From IMG/VR virus record IMGVR_UViG_3300005253_000516, positions 1-63,443 of that record: DNA of 63,443 bases; one strand, given 5' to 3'. Both the position numbers and the translations under genes were made by a program. This document shows, in pieces, positions 1 to 7,408 of this stretch. How positions within the stretch are numbered: position 1 is the first letter of the stretch; every line of letters starts with the position of its first letter. Source of the DNA: a virus. The notes beneath the pieces are model-generated. The model worked only from the letters and a program-made list of their open reading frames with translations, was not told the origin of the DNA and did no database searches.

Positions 1-94
1 GTTGTCGTTCGGACTCGCGTTGTGGCTACGCCCGCTTGCAGTCAGCGTCGCGGCTGGGCTCAAGTGGCGGTAGAGATCGGATAGTAGACAAGCC
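1..94. repeat. Terminal direct repeat, left copy
   Basis: These 94 bases recur at 63350-63443 with a single difference (C at 29, G at 63378). Such an overlap is expected from a circular assembly or a terminally redundant, circularly permuted phage genome. The repeat carries the 3' part of a 29-codon gene that starts at 63333, so the genes at the two ends are contiguous in the real molecule. The mismatch changes Gly to Arg in that peptide. Confidence 0.9.
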
Positions 95-124
95 TCTGGT
101 GTGGCACCCAGGGGTAGACAACAA

Positions 125-235
125 GGCTAGAACGGCCCAAGCTCCTGATCTTTGATCGGGGCGGTGCGGTCATTATGCGCTAGCCAGGCGCAGCCGTTCT
201 AGCCGCCGGACTGCCTCGATCAAAGGATAGGAGCT
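125..235 (+). promoter_or_regulatory. Structured leader A (stem plus pseudoknot) before HNH-AP2 gene
   Basis: A perfect 12-bp stem pairs 125-136 with 193-204. Its loop holds 140-157, which is complementary to 218-235, outside the stem, in two 7-bp blocks (AGCTCCT with AGGAGCT and TTTGATC with GATCAAA). Both helices together make an H-type pseudoknot; alternatively they are exclusive states of a switch. The second strand ends in a T run and contains the AGGAG ribosome-binding site of the gene at 242. No sigma-70 site is visible directly upstream, so it may be read from the promoter at 63244. The same architecture recurs at four other places. Confidence 0.7.
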
Positions 236-241
236 TTTTCT

Positions 242-718
242 ATGTCCAAAACGATCCCGCTCACCCAGGGCTATGTCGTTATCGTAGACGATGAGGACTT
301 TGAGAGGCTGGCGCAGCATAAGTGGTACGCACATCGTGGTCACGGAGGCGACTTCTACGCCGTGCGTAAGACGAGAGACACGAATGGCGAGCAGCGCATG
401 GTACGCATGCACCGCATTATTGTAGGTGCTAGCCCGGGTGAGGATGTGGATCATGAGAATCATGATACCCTGGACAATCGTCGGCGCAACATTCGTAGGT
501 GCACACGAGCTCAGAACCAGGCGAATTCGCGCAAGATGCGTGGAACATCGAGCCGATTCAAGGGGGTAAGCTGGCACAAGGGCATGCGCAAGTGGCAAGC
601 GGGAATTGCTCGCAATGGCAAGTCGCGCCACTTGGGCTACTTCGATGATGAGCATGACGCCGGCCGCGCCTATAATGCTGCGGCCATCGGGGAGTTCGCA
701 CTGCTCAACGAGGTATAG
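242..718 (+). CDS. HNH homing endonuclease with AP2 DNA-binding domain
   Basis: 158 residues. The N-terminal part (PLTQGYVVIVDDEDFERL) is typical of phage HNH-AP2 proteins. The HNH core lies around residues 57-93 (MHRIIVG, DVDHENHDTLDNRRRNIR) and the AP2 domain around 103-152 (SSRFKGVSWHKG, WQAGI, HLGYFDDEHDAGRAYN). The family comprises free-standing homing endonucleases that nick or cut DNA and spread themselves. The start is set by AGGAG at 229-233. The gene is preceded by structured leader A. A paralogue lies at 51123-51605 behind leader B, so the gene and its leader may have been duplicated as a cassette. Confidence 0.9.
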   Translation: MSKTIPLTQGYVVIVDDEDFERLAQHKWYAHRGHGGDFYAVRKTRDTNGEQRMVRMHRIIVGASPGEDVDHENHDTLDNRRRNIRRCTRAQNQANSRKMRGTSSRFKGVSWHKGMRKWQAGIARNGKSRHLGYFDDEHDAGRAYNAAAIGEFALLNEV

Positions 719-780
719 CCAGCACTACATCATTCCCCTTACGCCGTTCGCTCTTGGTCAGAGAATGAGAGGCTTTTTGT

Positions 781-1287
781 ATGGAGATCACGCATCCTGC
801 TGACTACTACGCTTACATGATCGACGAGCTGTCCAAGCGCCATCCCCGAGAGGATTGGGTGTTTGCCTTTGAGGTGCCGGAAGTATGCTCCTATGACATG
901 CGTTTCATCGATGCGTTCGCATGTGCTGTCCATCCGTCAAAGATGTTTCGACGCATCGCCTACGAGCTCAAGACTGCACGCGGCGACTGGCTCAAGGAGC
1001 TACGCAATCCTGAAAAGCGCGCCCCGTTTGTGGCCCTGTCGAATCAGTTCTGGTTCGTCATCGCCGAAGGCATCGGGTCCAAAGACGACATGCCGCCAGA
1101 TACCGCGGACTGCGGGTTGCTAGAGATCATGGCAACGGGCCGGACGCGAATCAGGACACGTAAAAAGGCGCCTCTCCGTGACGTGGGCGACATCCCGACA
1201 TCGTTCGCAATGGCGATGATGCGGACGGTGAGAGAGCGGCCAATACCGCAGCGCAGCAGGATCTATGTGTCACGACCGGCATGGTGA
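781..1287 (+). CDS. Putative PD-(D/E)XK nuclease-like phage protein (MmcB-like)
   Basis: 168 residues. An Asp in FIDAFACAV (near residue 44) followed by the E-x-K motif in YELKTARGDW, then QFWFVIAEGI and ADCGLLEI, resembles the compact restriction-endonuclease fold of MmcB-type and related phage nucleases. In such folds the Asp and E-x-K residues bind metal. The ribosome-binding site is GAGAGG upstream of ATG. The assignment rests on motif pattern only. A nuclease role in phage DNA processing is an inference. Confidence 0.55.
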   Translation: MEITHPADYYAYMIDELSKRHPREDWVFAFEVPEVCSYDMRFIDAFACAVHPSKMFRRIAYELKTARGDWLKELRNPEKRAPFVALSNQFWFVIAEGIGSKDDMPPDTADCGLLEIMATGRTRIRTRKKAPLRDVGDIPTSFAMAMMRTVRERPIPQRSRIYVSRPAW

Positions 1288-1291
1288 CATC

Positions 1292-1314
1292 GCCCGATAG
1301 CGGCGCGGGCTTTT
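1292..1314 (+). terminator. Weak intrinsic terminator
   Basis: A GCCCG/CGGGC hairpin (1292-1296 with 1306-1310) is followed by TTTT, just downstream of the nuclease-like gene and before the AGGAGG of the gene at 1334. The stem is short, so termination is uncertain. Confidence 0.35.
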
Positions 1315-1333
1315 GCGTGTCTAGGAGGCAAGC

Positions 1334-1468
1334 ATGATCTCGCAAGAAACTGCGGACCATGTTAGAGAAGTCGTGGCGTTATGGGCCGAGCTGAACGCAT
1401 TGTTCGCAGAATTGCACGCGTTAGGAGAAAAGGCGAGGGACGATGAAAGCTTCAACACCCCGACCTAG
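1334..1468 (+). CDS. Small hypothetical protein (44 aa)
   Basis: The ATG follows a strong AGGAGG at 1323-1328. The protein is largely amphipathic helix (VREVVALWAELNALFAEL), suggesting a small coiled-coil or leucine-rich peptide. It overlaps the next gene by 26 bases. I do not recognise a family. Confidence 0.6.
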   Translation: MISQETADHVREVVALWAELNALFAELHALGEKARDDESFNTPT

Positions 1469-1691
1469 CCCGCCAAAGCCAGGACTGACAATCCTAATCG
1501 AGTTCACTGGCCCCATCGCGCGGTTGCCCTATGTCTTCATCAGCCGCACCGGCGTCTTTGCTTTCGGATGGCTCTTTGTGCATGTGGGTTTTATGACGAA
1601 AGACTATCGCGTCGGATTCGACACTATCGCGAGAGAGTTGGCAAAGAAGCATGGCAAGGATCAAGCTAGAGGGCCATCTAGTTTGCGTTGA
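1443..1691 (+). CDS. Hypothetical protein (82 aa)
   Basis: Begins Pro-rich, then has a hydrophobic segment (VFAFGWLFVHVGF, about residues 37-50) and a basic C-terminus. It overlaps both neighbours in a compact small-gene string. No family is recognised; weak membrane association is possible. Confidence 0.55.
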   Translation: MKASTPRPSPPKPGLTILIEFTGPIARLPYVFISRTGVFAFGWLFVHVGFMTKDYRVGFDTIARELAKKHGKDQARGPSSLR

Positions 1692-1860
1692 GAGTGACCT
1701 CACGTATAAGCATCTAATGCTCGACGGTGAAACTTTGTCGTGGCTGATTGATAGCCTGGAGACCGTGAAAGCGAAAACGTATAGTCCCGACACGGATTAT
1801 GGCCACGTTCGCATCGTGATTGAGCAGGTGGAGGCCAATGAAGCGCAACTGGTTTCATGA
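1651..1860 (+). CDS. Small phage protein, paralogue family with 19487 and 19884
   Basis: 69 residues: M-x-x-I-x-L-E-G-x-L at the N-terminus, a central LMLDGETL and a closing DYGHVRIVIEQ. The same skeleton appears in the proteins at 19487 (MATIELEGHL, LYLDGDAL, DYGRVRITIEQ) and 19884 (MTKIELGGRL, LYLNTQRL, NYGPVGITIDQ). The three copies thus form a family in this genome, probably a small beta-rich protein. Function unknown. Confidence 0.7.
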   Translation: MARIKLEGHLVCVESDLTYKHLMLDGETLSWLIDSLETVKAKTYSPDTDYGHVRIVIEQVEANEAQLVS

Positions 1861-1951
1861 ACTATGCGACTCCCTGCGCGCTTTCCGTGACGAGCTGGCG
1901 CAGGTCGGGCTGTTCATCTGGTATTGGCCAAAGCGGCCGCCAGCAAAGTGA
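1838..1951 (+). CDS. Small hypothetical protein (37 aa)
   Basis: An ATG follows GTGGAGGCCA. The product is Trp-rich with a basic tail (GLFIWYWPKRPPAK). It overlaps the end of the preceding gene by 23 bases. No family recognised; it is real only if the ribosome-binding site is used. Confidence 0.45.
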   Translation: MKRNWFHELCDSLRAFRDELAQVGLFIWYWPKRPPAK

Positions 1952-1959
1952 GAACCCAG

Positions 1960-2919
1960 ATGAGATCCACAAGACAGCCAGTGCTAAGGCCCTTGGTCGT
2001 TGTTCTGCTTTCTATTGCGCTCTTGCTCTCGGTGCCTGGCATCGCTAGTCTTGCGCAGTCACCAGAAGCCGCGATAGCTAATGTTGCGCCATATGCACTT
2101 GGCTTGATCCCCTCCCCTCCTGGAGACTACCCTCGACTTGAGCTCAAGAGTCAACTAACCTCACTTCCCAGCGCGGTCGATCTGAGCGCAGGTCTGCCTC
2201 CCGTAGGGAGACAGGGAGGCCAGTCCAGTTGCGTGGGCTTTGCTCTCTCATACTATCGTTCGTATCAAGAGGGAGTCGAGAACGGACGCGTGCCACGGGA
2301 GCCTGACGAGATCTTTAGCCCGGCGTTCATCTACAACCAGCGCCTGACATCTGACTGCAGTCGTGACGTAGGCATGAGCTTTGTGGATGGCTTGCGCATC
2401 GCGGTCGAGAATGGCATGGCTACCCTGGCCACGATGCCCTACGATCCGTCCGACTCGTGCGCGCAGCCTTCCGAGGAGGCAATTGCTGAGGCAGCGAGAT
2501 ACCGTTCGGTTGCGTATCTCAACCTATTCGCTGGACAGGGCACCGCCAATCTAGATCTCCTGAAACAGCACCTCGCGTCGGGCGATCCTTTTCTTCTCTC
2601 GGTGCCAATCTATTCCGAGTTCTACCATGTGACCGCATCCAACGCGGTGATCGGCGTCCCTGAAGACGGGTCCCGGTACGACGGTAGGCATGCAATCCTG
2701 ATCGTGGGATACGACGACGCGACCGAGACGTTCGGCTTCGTCAATTCCTGGGGACCGGAGTGGGGCGAAAGCGGATCCGCGTACCTGACCTACGACTTTG
2801 TGTCCGAGCAGGCGAGGGAGGGGTGGATTCTGGAGGGCTCGGACACCACTCCAACCTTGTTTGTCAGCTTACCCCTGGTCCTTCGCAATACGACCTTGCA
2901 CCCGGTGGCAAGTCCATGA
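1960..2919 (+). CDS. Secreted papain-like (C1 family) cysteine protease
   Basis: 319 residues from the ATG at 1960, chosen because it gives a clean signal peptide (basic start, LVVVLLSIALLLSVPGIASLAQS). An earlier GTG at 1948 is possible. The papain triad is visible: Cys91 in GGQSSCVGFA, His244 in GRHAILIVGYDD and Asn262 in FGFVNSWGPEWGESG. The C-terminus FVSLPLVLRN resembles the PLVLR-type tail of many exported Chloroflexota proteins, which argues for acquisition from such a host. It could remodel the host envelope, help lysis or act outside the cell. It sits outside the structural module, just before the replication promoter. Confidence 0.85.
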   Translation: MRSTRQPVLRPLVVVLLSIALLLSVPGIASLAQSPEAAIANVAPYALGLIPSPPGDYPRLELKSQLTSLPSAVDLSAGLPPVGRQGGQSSCVGFALSYYRSYQEGVENGRVPREPDEIFSPAFIYNQRLTSDCSRDVGMSFVDGLRIAVENGMATLATMPYDPSDSCAQPSEEAIAEAARYRSVAYLNLFAGQGTANLDLLKQHLASGDPFLLSVPIYSEFYHVTASNAVIGVPEDGSRYDGRHAILIVGYDDATETFGFVNSWGPEWGESGSAYLTYDFVSEQAREGWILEGSDTTPTLFVSLPLVLRNTTLHPVASP

Positions 2920-2940
2920 GCTTGGGCAGGGCTACGAGGT

Positions 2941-2969
2941 TTGACATGGCGCCGAGAATCGCGTATGAT
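2941..2969 (+). promoter_or_regulatory. Sigma-70-like promoter for the replication operon
   Basis: TTGACA at 2941-2946, a 17-bp spacer and TATGAT at 2964-2969. It lies 21 bases after the protease stop and drives a long structured leader and then the replication genes. Confidence 0.85.
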
Positions 2970-2974
2970 GGTGG

Positions 2975-3199
2975 TGTAGGCGTGTGCGGGTAGCCCTCCG
3001 CCACTTTCACGAGTGGCAACCTGTGAGTATCAGGCGGGAACGTAGGGTCCGACGCCTACATGATGAAACTGGGATGACAACCCAGGGAACGCACAACTAG
3101 GTGGGACCACACATGCCTCTTGAATCGATGGTAGAGGCGATGCGGAGGGCGTCTTGTCAACGCCTATGGAGTCCCATCGCCGAATCGCCTTTACCATCG
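2975..3199 (+). promoter_or_regulatory. Long structured leader D of the replication operon
   Basis: The 248 bases between promoter and first start codon carry no gene but strong structure. A 9-bp stem (TGTAGGCGT 2975-2983 with 3052-3060) begins at the predicted transcription start. It encloses the hairpins GCCACT/AGTGGC and CCTG/CAGG, and is followed by CTGGG/CCCAG. A second stem of 15 bp with one G-U pairs 3127-3141 with 3184-3198, ending just before the AGGAGG of the gene at 3218. TGTGCG (2982-2987) could pair with CGCACA (3090-3095), and AGCCCTCC (2992-2999) with the ribosome-binding site. Translational or transcriptional control is an inference. Confidence 0.55.
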
Positions 3200-3217
3200 G
3201 CACAGGAGGCTTCTGTT

Positions 3218-3730
3218 ATGGGTTGGATAAAGCTAGACGACCAGTTCCGTAATCATTCCAAGGTGCTGGCCGCCGGTCCTGATGGCGCGTGGCTCTACGT
3301 GTGTGGGCTATGCTACATCTCACAGCATGGCACCGGGGACTTTATTCCGGCGCGGGCTCTCGTAGAGCTGATGGAAAACCCAGACAATGACGTCGTTTGG
3401 CTCCGTCTAATACGCGCCAACTTGTGGCGCAAGGTACAAGATGGGTTCCGAATAGCTGACTGGCTCAACTGCGCGATTATGCCCAACCGCACCACGCAAG
3501 AAGCGCGCAAGTGCCGCGAGTACATCGCCTGGCGCAACGCTGTCAAACTCCGCGACCTGGACGTTTGCCAGGCTTGCGGCGAGTGGCAGGGCGAGTCACA
3601 CGCTCACCACATTTTGCCGTGGGCCTCGTTCCCAAGAGACCGCTTCGACGTTGACAACGGCCTGACGCTATGCGCCGAGTGTCACAAGGCGCTACACCGC
3701 GAAATGAGGGAGCATGCCGAAATGGCGTAA
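3218..3730 (+). CDS. Replication-initiator N-domain fused to HNH endonuclease
   Basis: 170 residues. The start at 3218 is fixed by AGGAGG and by the typical initiator opening MGWIKLDDQFRNHSKVL. Residues 1-100 resemble the winged-helix N-domain of phage replication proteins. Residues about 113-163 are an HNH nuclease with two CxxC zinc pairs (CQAC, CAEC) and the HAHHILPW core. It is the first gene after the replication promoter and overlaps the next gene by 17 bases. The fusion suggests either an initiator nuclease or an HNH element captured on an initiator fragment. Confidence 0.75.
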   Translation: MGWIKLDDQFRNHSKVLAAGPDGAWLYVCGLCYISQHGTGDFIPARALVELMENPDNDVVWLRLIRANLWRKVQDGFRIADWLNCAIMPNRTTQEARKCREYIAWRNAVKLRDLDVCQACGEWQGESHAHHILPWASFPRDRFDVDNGLTLCAECHKALHREMREHAEMA

Positions 3731-4631
3731 GCTACACGTCAAGGCGCTAGAGTCTGAGGACATCCATGACATGCCCGACGATTTTACTCGGCTACTGTGG
3801 GTGCTGCTGCCCCTCGTGTTGGATCGGGAAGGACGCGGTCGGTACAATGACACATGGGTGCGCAGCAAAATCTTCCCTCTCAGAAATGACGTCACCGATG
3901 AGCAAGTCTGTCTGGCTATGGGCTGGCTCTACACTCGCCGCATGATCATCCCATATCAATCTAATGGCCGCTCATACTTCCATGTGCCATCATTCCCCCG
4001 CTACCAGGGAGACACGTCGAAGGAAGCCGAGAGCTACTATCCCCCTCCGCCAGACCTTGACGATGACGACTCGCGCCCTACTCCAGAGTTAGTCGAGAGT
4101 AACTCGGGAGTAGGTCAAGACCTAGTCGCGACTAGGTCCGGATCAGATGCAGATGCAGATGCAGATGCAGATGCAGATGCAGATGCAGATGCAGATGCAG
4201 ATGCAGATGCAGATGCAGATGCAGATGCACCCCCGGCAGCAGCAGCTCCGCTGCCCCCCGAATCGCGTCCTGAGCCAAACGCCGATCCCGTCGTGGCGCA
4301 TCTATTCGGCCTACTCGACAAGGCGGCGGTTATCGTCAACGGGGCTATGCAAGCCGAGGTGTGGACGGACCTATTGGACATCACGAGAGACAAGACACTA
4401 CTCAGCGAGACGTTCGTGGAAGCCGCAAGAACTGGCAAGCATCCCTCGCCTAACTGGTGCCGCAGCGTTTTGGAGCGGTGCATACGGGACAACACGCGGC
4501 CCGGGAAATGGAATGGCGACGGCAGAGCGCGTGACGAGCCCGCTGGCAAACCCTATGCCCGCGACGGGCCTCTACGCACAGTCAAATACGTCGCGTCGGA
4601 TGGCAGCCTCAAAAAGGGGACCGTAGGATGA
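3714..4631 (+). CDS. Phage replication initiator / DnaD-like helicase loader
   Basis: 305 residues. The N-terminal winged-helix-like domain (about 1-110; MPKWRKLHVKALESEDIHDMPDD, LLWVLLPLVLDREGRGRYND) is typical of phage replication proteins. A linker at 145-172 consists of 14 Asp-Ala repeats, followed by a Pro-Ala stretch. The C-terminal helical domain (AVIVNGAMQAEVW, LSETFVEAARTG, PSPNWCRSVLERC) resembles DnaD-type helicase-loader domains. It overlaps the DnaB-type gene by 4 bases, consistent with loading that helicase at the origin. The repeat region should vary in length by slippage in units of two residues. Confidence 0.7.
   Translation: MPKWRKLHVKALESEDIHDMPDDFTRLLWVLLPLVLDREGRGRYNDTWVRSKIFPLRNDVTDEQVCLAMGWLYTRRMIIPYQSNGRSYFHVPSFPRYQGDTSKEAESYYPPPPDLDDDDSRPTPELVESNSGVGQDLVATRSGSDADADADADADADADADADADADADADAPPAAAAPLPPESRPEPNADPVVAHLFGLLDKAAVIVNGAMQAEVWTDLLDITRDKTLLSETFVEAARTGKHPSPNWCRSVLERCIRDNTRPGKWNGDGRARDEPAGKPYARDGPLRTVKYVASDGSLKKGTVG
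4146..4229 (+). repeat. Hexanucleotide tandem repeat GATGCA x 14
   Basis: Fourteen perfect GATGCA units in frame within the replication initiator encode (Asp-Ala)14, an acidic flexible linker. Because the unit is a multiple of three, copy-number change keeps the frame. Confidence 0.97.
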
Positions 4632-6022
4632 GCCGCATAGCCGCCGAGCAAGCACAGCTACGCCCGCATAGCATCGAAGCTGAGGAGGCGGTTCTAGGCT
4701 CCATCCTCATCGACCCCGACGCTATCCTTCGGGCTCAGGAGGTGGGCCTCGTGGCCGCTGACTTTTTCCGCGTGGCCAACGGCGCCATCTATGCGGCGGC
4801 CATCACCCTTGCTGAGGCGTACAGCGTCGCAGACTATGTGACCATAGGCGACGTACTTGAGAACCGCACGAACGGTGACGGCTCCCAGCTCCACATGATC
4901 GGTGGTGAGTCGGAGCTAACGCGGCTCATAACTCACACGCCTACATCGATACATGCTGGCCACTACGCCGAGATCGTCCACCGCCTCGCGCAACAGCGCC
5001 AGCTTATTGGCGTTGCGGGCGACATCGCAGCAGCAGCTCATGCGCACGATGGACCTATCGAAACGCTTTACGATGATGTGAGCCGCCAGTTTTTCGATGC
5101 CGTGGACGTGTCCGCGCCAGCGTCACATCTGCGAGGCGATGATAACACACTGTCTGACTACCTGGTCAATCAGCAGGCTATCAAGGAGCGGCTGGACGCC
5201 AACCCCGACGCGCTCATCACCACGGGCTGGGCGGACATCGATCGCTACTTGGGTGACATAGAGGCTGGCATGTTGCACGTTGTGGTGGCGCGGCCATCAG
5301 TGGGCAAGACGATCTATCTCGAGGGCATAGCGGAGCACAACGCGCAAAGGGGGCATCATGTCGCGTTTTACCATTTGGAGCTGTCTCATTCACTCATGCT
5401 TAACCGGCGTATGGCGCGTTACAGTGGGATTCCCATCCAGCAGCTCAGGCGCGGCTACACCGGCCCTAAGCTTGCGAGGGCGCTTGACGATATCCGATCC
5501 TGGCACCAACGCATCACATATATTCATTGTGCGGGGTGGTCTGCTGAGCGCATAGCGGCTGACATGGTACGCCTCTGCGCCAGGGGTGAGTGTGACCTGG
5601 CCATCATCGACTATTTCCAGAAGATGCGCTGGCCAGAGCGCAAGGGCGCGAACGTCTCTGCCCTTATGGGTCTCATGGCGGAGACCTTAAAAAACGCCGC
5701 TGAGAGTTTGTCAATCCCCGTGATCACGGCGGCACAGGTGAACCGCTCGTGGAAGGCAAACGCCAAGGGGCGGCCCCATATTGAGGATCTGCGCAACTCG
5801 GGTGAGATCCATGAGAAATGCAATCAAGCCGTGGTGCTACATAGGCCAAACGACCGCGAGGATAGACGCGGGGGCGGCACTTTGGAGGCCATAGAGGCGG
5901 CGGTGGAAAAGAACACGACGGGCGACGTGGGGAGAGTAGACATGTTCCACGAGGTAGGCCGCTTTCGCCTCGTGGGCGTCACGCGCCAGACGAGGCCCGA
6001 GACAGAGGAACTGCCGTTTTGA
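4628..6022 (+). CDS. dnaB: Replicative DnaB-type DNA helicase
   Basis: 464 residues, the usual family length. The N-terminal DnaB domain (about 10-160: LRPHSIEAEEAVLGSILIDP) is followed by the RecA-like motor. Walker A is ARPSVGKT at 221-228, Walker B is LAIIDYF at 324-330, and AAQVNRSW with LRNSGEIHE represent the later helicase motifs. It unwinds DNA 5'-3' at the fork as a hexamer. Part of an operon with the two initiator-like proteins (4-base overlap upstream). The C-terminus ends EELPF, like the acidic tip of single-strand binding proteins and like the protein at 54246. Confidence 0.93.
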   Translation: MSRIAAEQAQLRPHSIEAEEAVLGSILIDPDAILRAQEVGLVAADFFRVANGAIYAAAITLAEAYSVADYVTIGDVLENRTNGDGSQLHMIGGESELTRLITHTPTSIHAGHYAEIVHRLAQQRQLIGVAGDIAAAAHAHDGPIETLYDDVSRQFFDAVDVSAPASHLRGDDNTLSDYLVNQQAIKERLDANPDALITTGWADIDRYLGDIEAGMLHVVVARPSVGKTIYLEGIAEHNAQRGHHVAFYHLELSHSLMLNRRMARYSGIPIQQLRRGYTGPKLARALDDIRSWHQRITYIHCAGWSAERIAADMVRLCARGECDLAIIDYFQKMRWPERKGANVSALMGLMAETLKNAAESLSIPVITAAQVNRSWKANAKGRPHIEDLRNSGEIHEKCNQAVVLHRPNDREDRRGGGTLEAIEAAVEKNTTGDVGRVDMFHEVGRFRLVGVTRQTRPETEELPF

Positions 6023-6100
6023 CCGCACAACTCGCAGCGCAGCGGGAGCGAGTCGCGGCGAAACGGCTCTGTAGCCGACAGATCGAAGGAGGGTGAGGGG

Positions 6101-6691
6101 ATGAACGACAAGGGCAAGAGGAGCTACACGAAACCGTTGACGCCAGAGGAGCGCGAGCAAAGCGTCTTTTGGGCCACTTGCGCAGCGGAGCAGGGCACAA
6201 TACCCGATGGGGTGCGGCAGGCAAAGGTCTATCTGCGCTGGGACGCCACCTTGCGCCTTCTCGAGGAGGGCCTCGCAGCGGTGACGGCAGAGCGGGACGT
6301 AGAGTGGAACGCGAGGGGTGAAGCAGAGCGGGAAAGAGACGCCTACCGTTGGGTCGTGCTGGAACTGCTAGACGACAAGACGCTGGCAGAGTTCATCGCA
6401 ACCGTGGAGCGATGCGGATGGGGCGAGTTGCGAGAGGGGCGCATACTAGATGCCGTGAGAGGGCTTGGGAGCCTAGTGATTCGCCCACCATCCGGCTCCC
6501 CCGGAGGCTTCGAGGCCGCCGCTGGCATCCTCGCCGACACGTGGGACGGTGAGAAGAGCGAGGTTACGATACGGCGGCTTCGCGAGTACGGCATCGCGCG
6601 GGATGGGACACCGCCGCCAGAGACCACCAAGCCGATCGCCGAGACGCGCATGGGAGAGCCGAACGCTATCGATGCAGAGGAGGAGACGTGA
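6101..6691 (+). CDS. Hypothetical protein (196 aa)
   Basis: ATG after GGAGGGTGAGGGG. A helical middle part (VTAERDVEWNARGEAERERDAYRW) has coiled-coil character and the C-terminus is acidic. It is the first of four genes linked by 4-base stop-start overlaps (6101-7408). No family recognised. Confidence 0.7.
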   Translation: MNDKGKRSYTKPLTPEEREQSVFWATCAAEQGTIPDGVRQAKVYLRWDATLRLLEEGLAAVTAERDVEWNARGEAERERDAYRWVVLELLDDKTLAEFIATVERCGWGELREGRILDAVRGLGSLVIRPPSGSPGGFEAAAGILADTWDGEKSEVTIRRLREYGIARDGTPPPETTKPIAETRMGEPNAIDAEEET

Positions 6692-6993
6692 GCAAGAAAT
6701 ACCTGCCATACACCGATAAGGAACGAATGGCTTTGCTCGAGACGTGGGAGATCAACGATGGCGAAACCGGCCAGCAGTTCATCCATATGGGGACTAAAGT
6801 TGGTCGCTACGAGGCCACCGTCGGCGCGCTCGAAGCGGAGCGGGACTCACTACGGCGAGGCGCTGACGGCTTGATAGACGCGGGGATGGAGTTCATGAAA
6901 GAGCGGGACGCGGCATTGGCCGAACGCGACGAACTGCGGCGCCATCTCAAAGCCCTGGGCAACGCGGCTGACGCTGTGGCGGCGATGCCATGA
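6688..6993 (+). CDS. Hypothetical coiled-coil protein (101 aa)
   Basis: GTG start overlapping the previous stop (GTGA), with AGGAGGAG upstream. Residues 45-95 (ALEAERDSLRRG, ERDAALAERDELRRHLKAL) form a predicted coiled coil. No family recognised. Confidence 0.7.
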   Translation: MSKKYLPYTDKERMALLETWEINDGETGQQFIHMGTKVGRYEATVGALEAERDSLRRGADGLIDAGMEFMKERDAALAERDELRRHLKALGNAADAVAAMP

Positions 6994-7193
6994 CCATTGA
7001 GGACAGAGCCGTTTCGATTCTGGGCTACGCGCGGAAATCTCTTGTAGAGGGCGCAGGTGGCGACCTGGTGGCGAGCGTTGCGCATGACATAGTCTATCTG
7101 TGTGAGAGGATGCGCAAGGCTGAGGAAAAGCGCGACGAATTGCAGGACGATGTGTGGGACCTGACTTGCCAACTTGAAAACGAGGAACCATGA
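6990..7193 (+). CDS. Hypothetical helical protein (67 aa)
   Basis: ATGA overlap with the previous gene. Helical, charged C-terminal half (MRKAEEKRDELQDDVWDL). Translationally coupled small early protein of unknown role. Confidence 0.65.
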   Translation: MTIEDRAVSILGYARKSLVEGAGGDLVASVAHDIVYLCERMRKAEEKRDELQDDVWDLTCQLENEEP

Positions 7194-7408
7194 CCCCCCT
7201 ATTCGACGGCCTCGACCTCGCCCCCGACGCCGCGTTCCTGCTGTGGTTCGCCGTGGGCATGGTGGCCATCGGCCTCGCTATCGGCGCGTACATGGTGGGG
7301 AGGCGAGCGTGGCGGTGGGTGGGGAGGGCGAGGCGGAGGCGCCGTATCGGCCGGCGAGTGGATCGATTGGTGGAGTTCCTCAAGGATGCTGATATGGGGA
7401 GGGGATGA
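7190..7408 (+). CDS. Small membrane protein (72 aa)
   Basis: ATGA overlap. One hydrophobic segment (AAFLLWFAVGMVAIGLAIGAYMV, about 14-36) is followed by a strongly basic stretch (RRARRRRRIGRR type). The positive-inside rule puts the C-terminus in the cytoplasm. Function unknown. Confidence 0.7.
   Translation: MTPLFDGLDLAPDAAFLLWFAVGMVAIGLAIGAYMVGRRAWRWVGRARRRRRIGRRVDRLVEFLKDADMGRG

Noticed and set aside
3061-3091. Hammerhead-ribozyme-like TGATGA ... GAA around a CTGGG/CCCAG hairpin
   Set aside because: The required core CUGANGA and GAAA are not both present (A instead of C before UGAUGA, GAAC instead of GAAA), and no matching cleavage stem was found.
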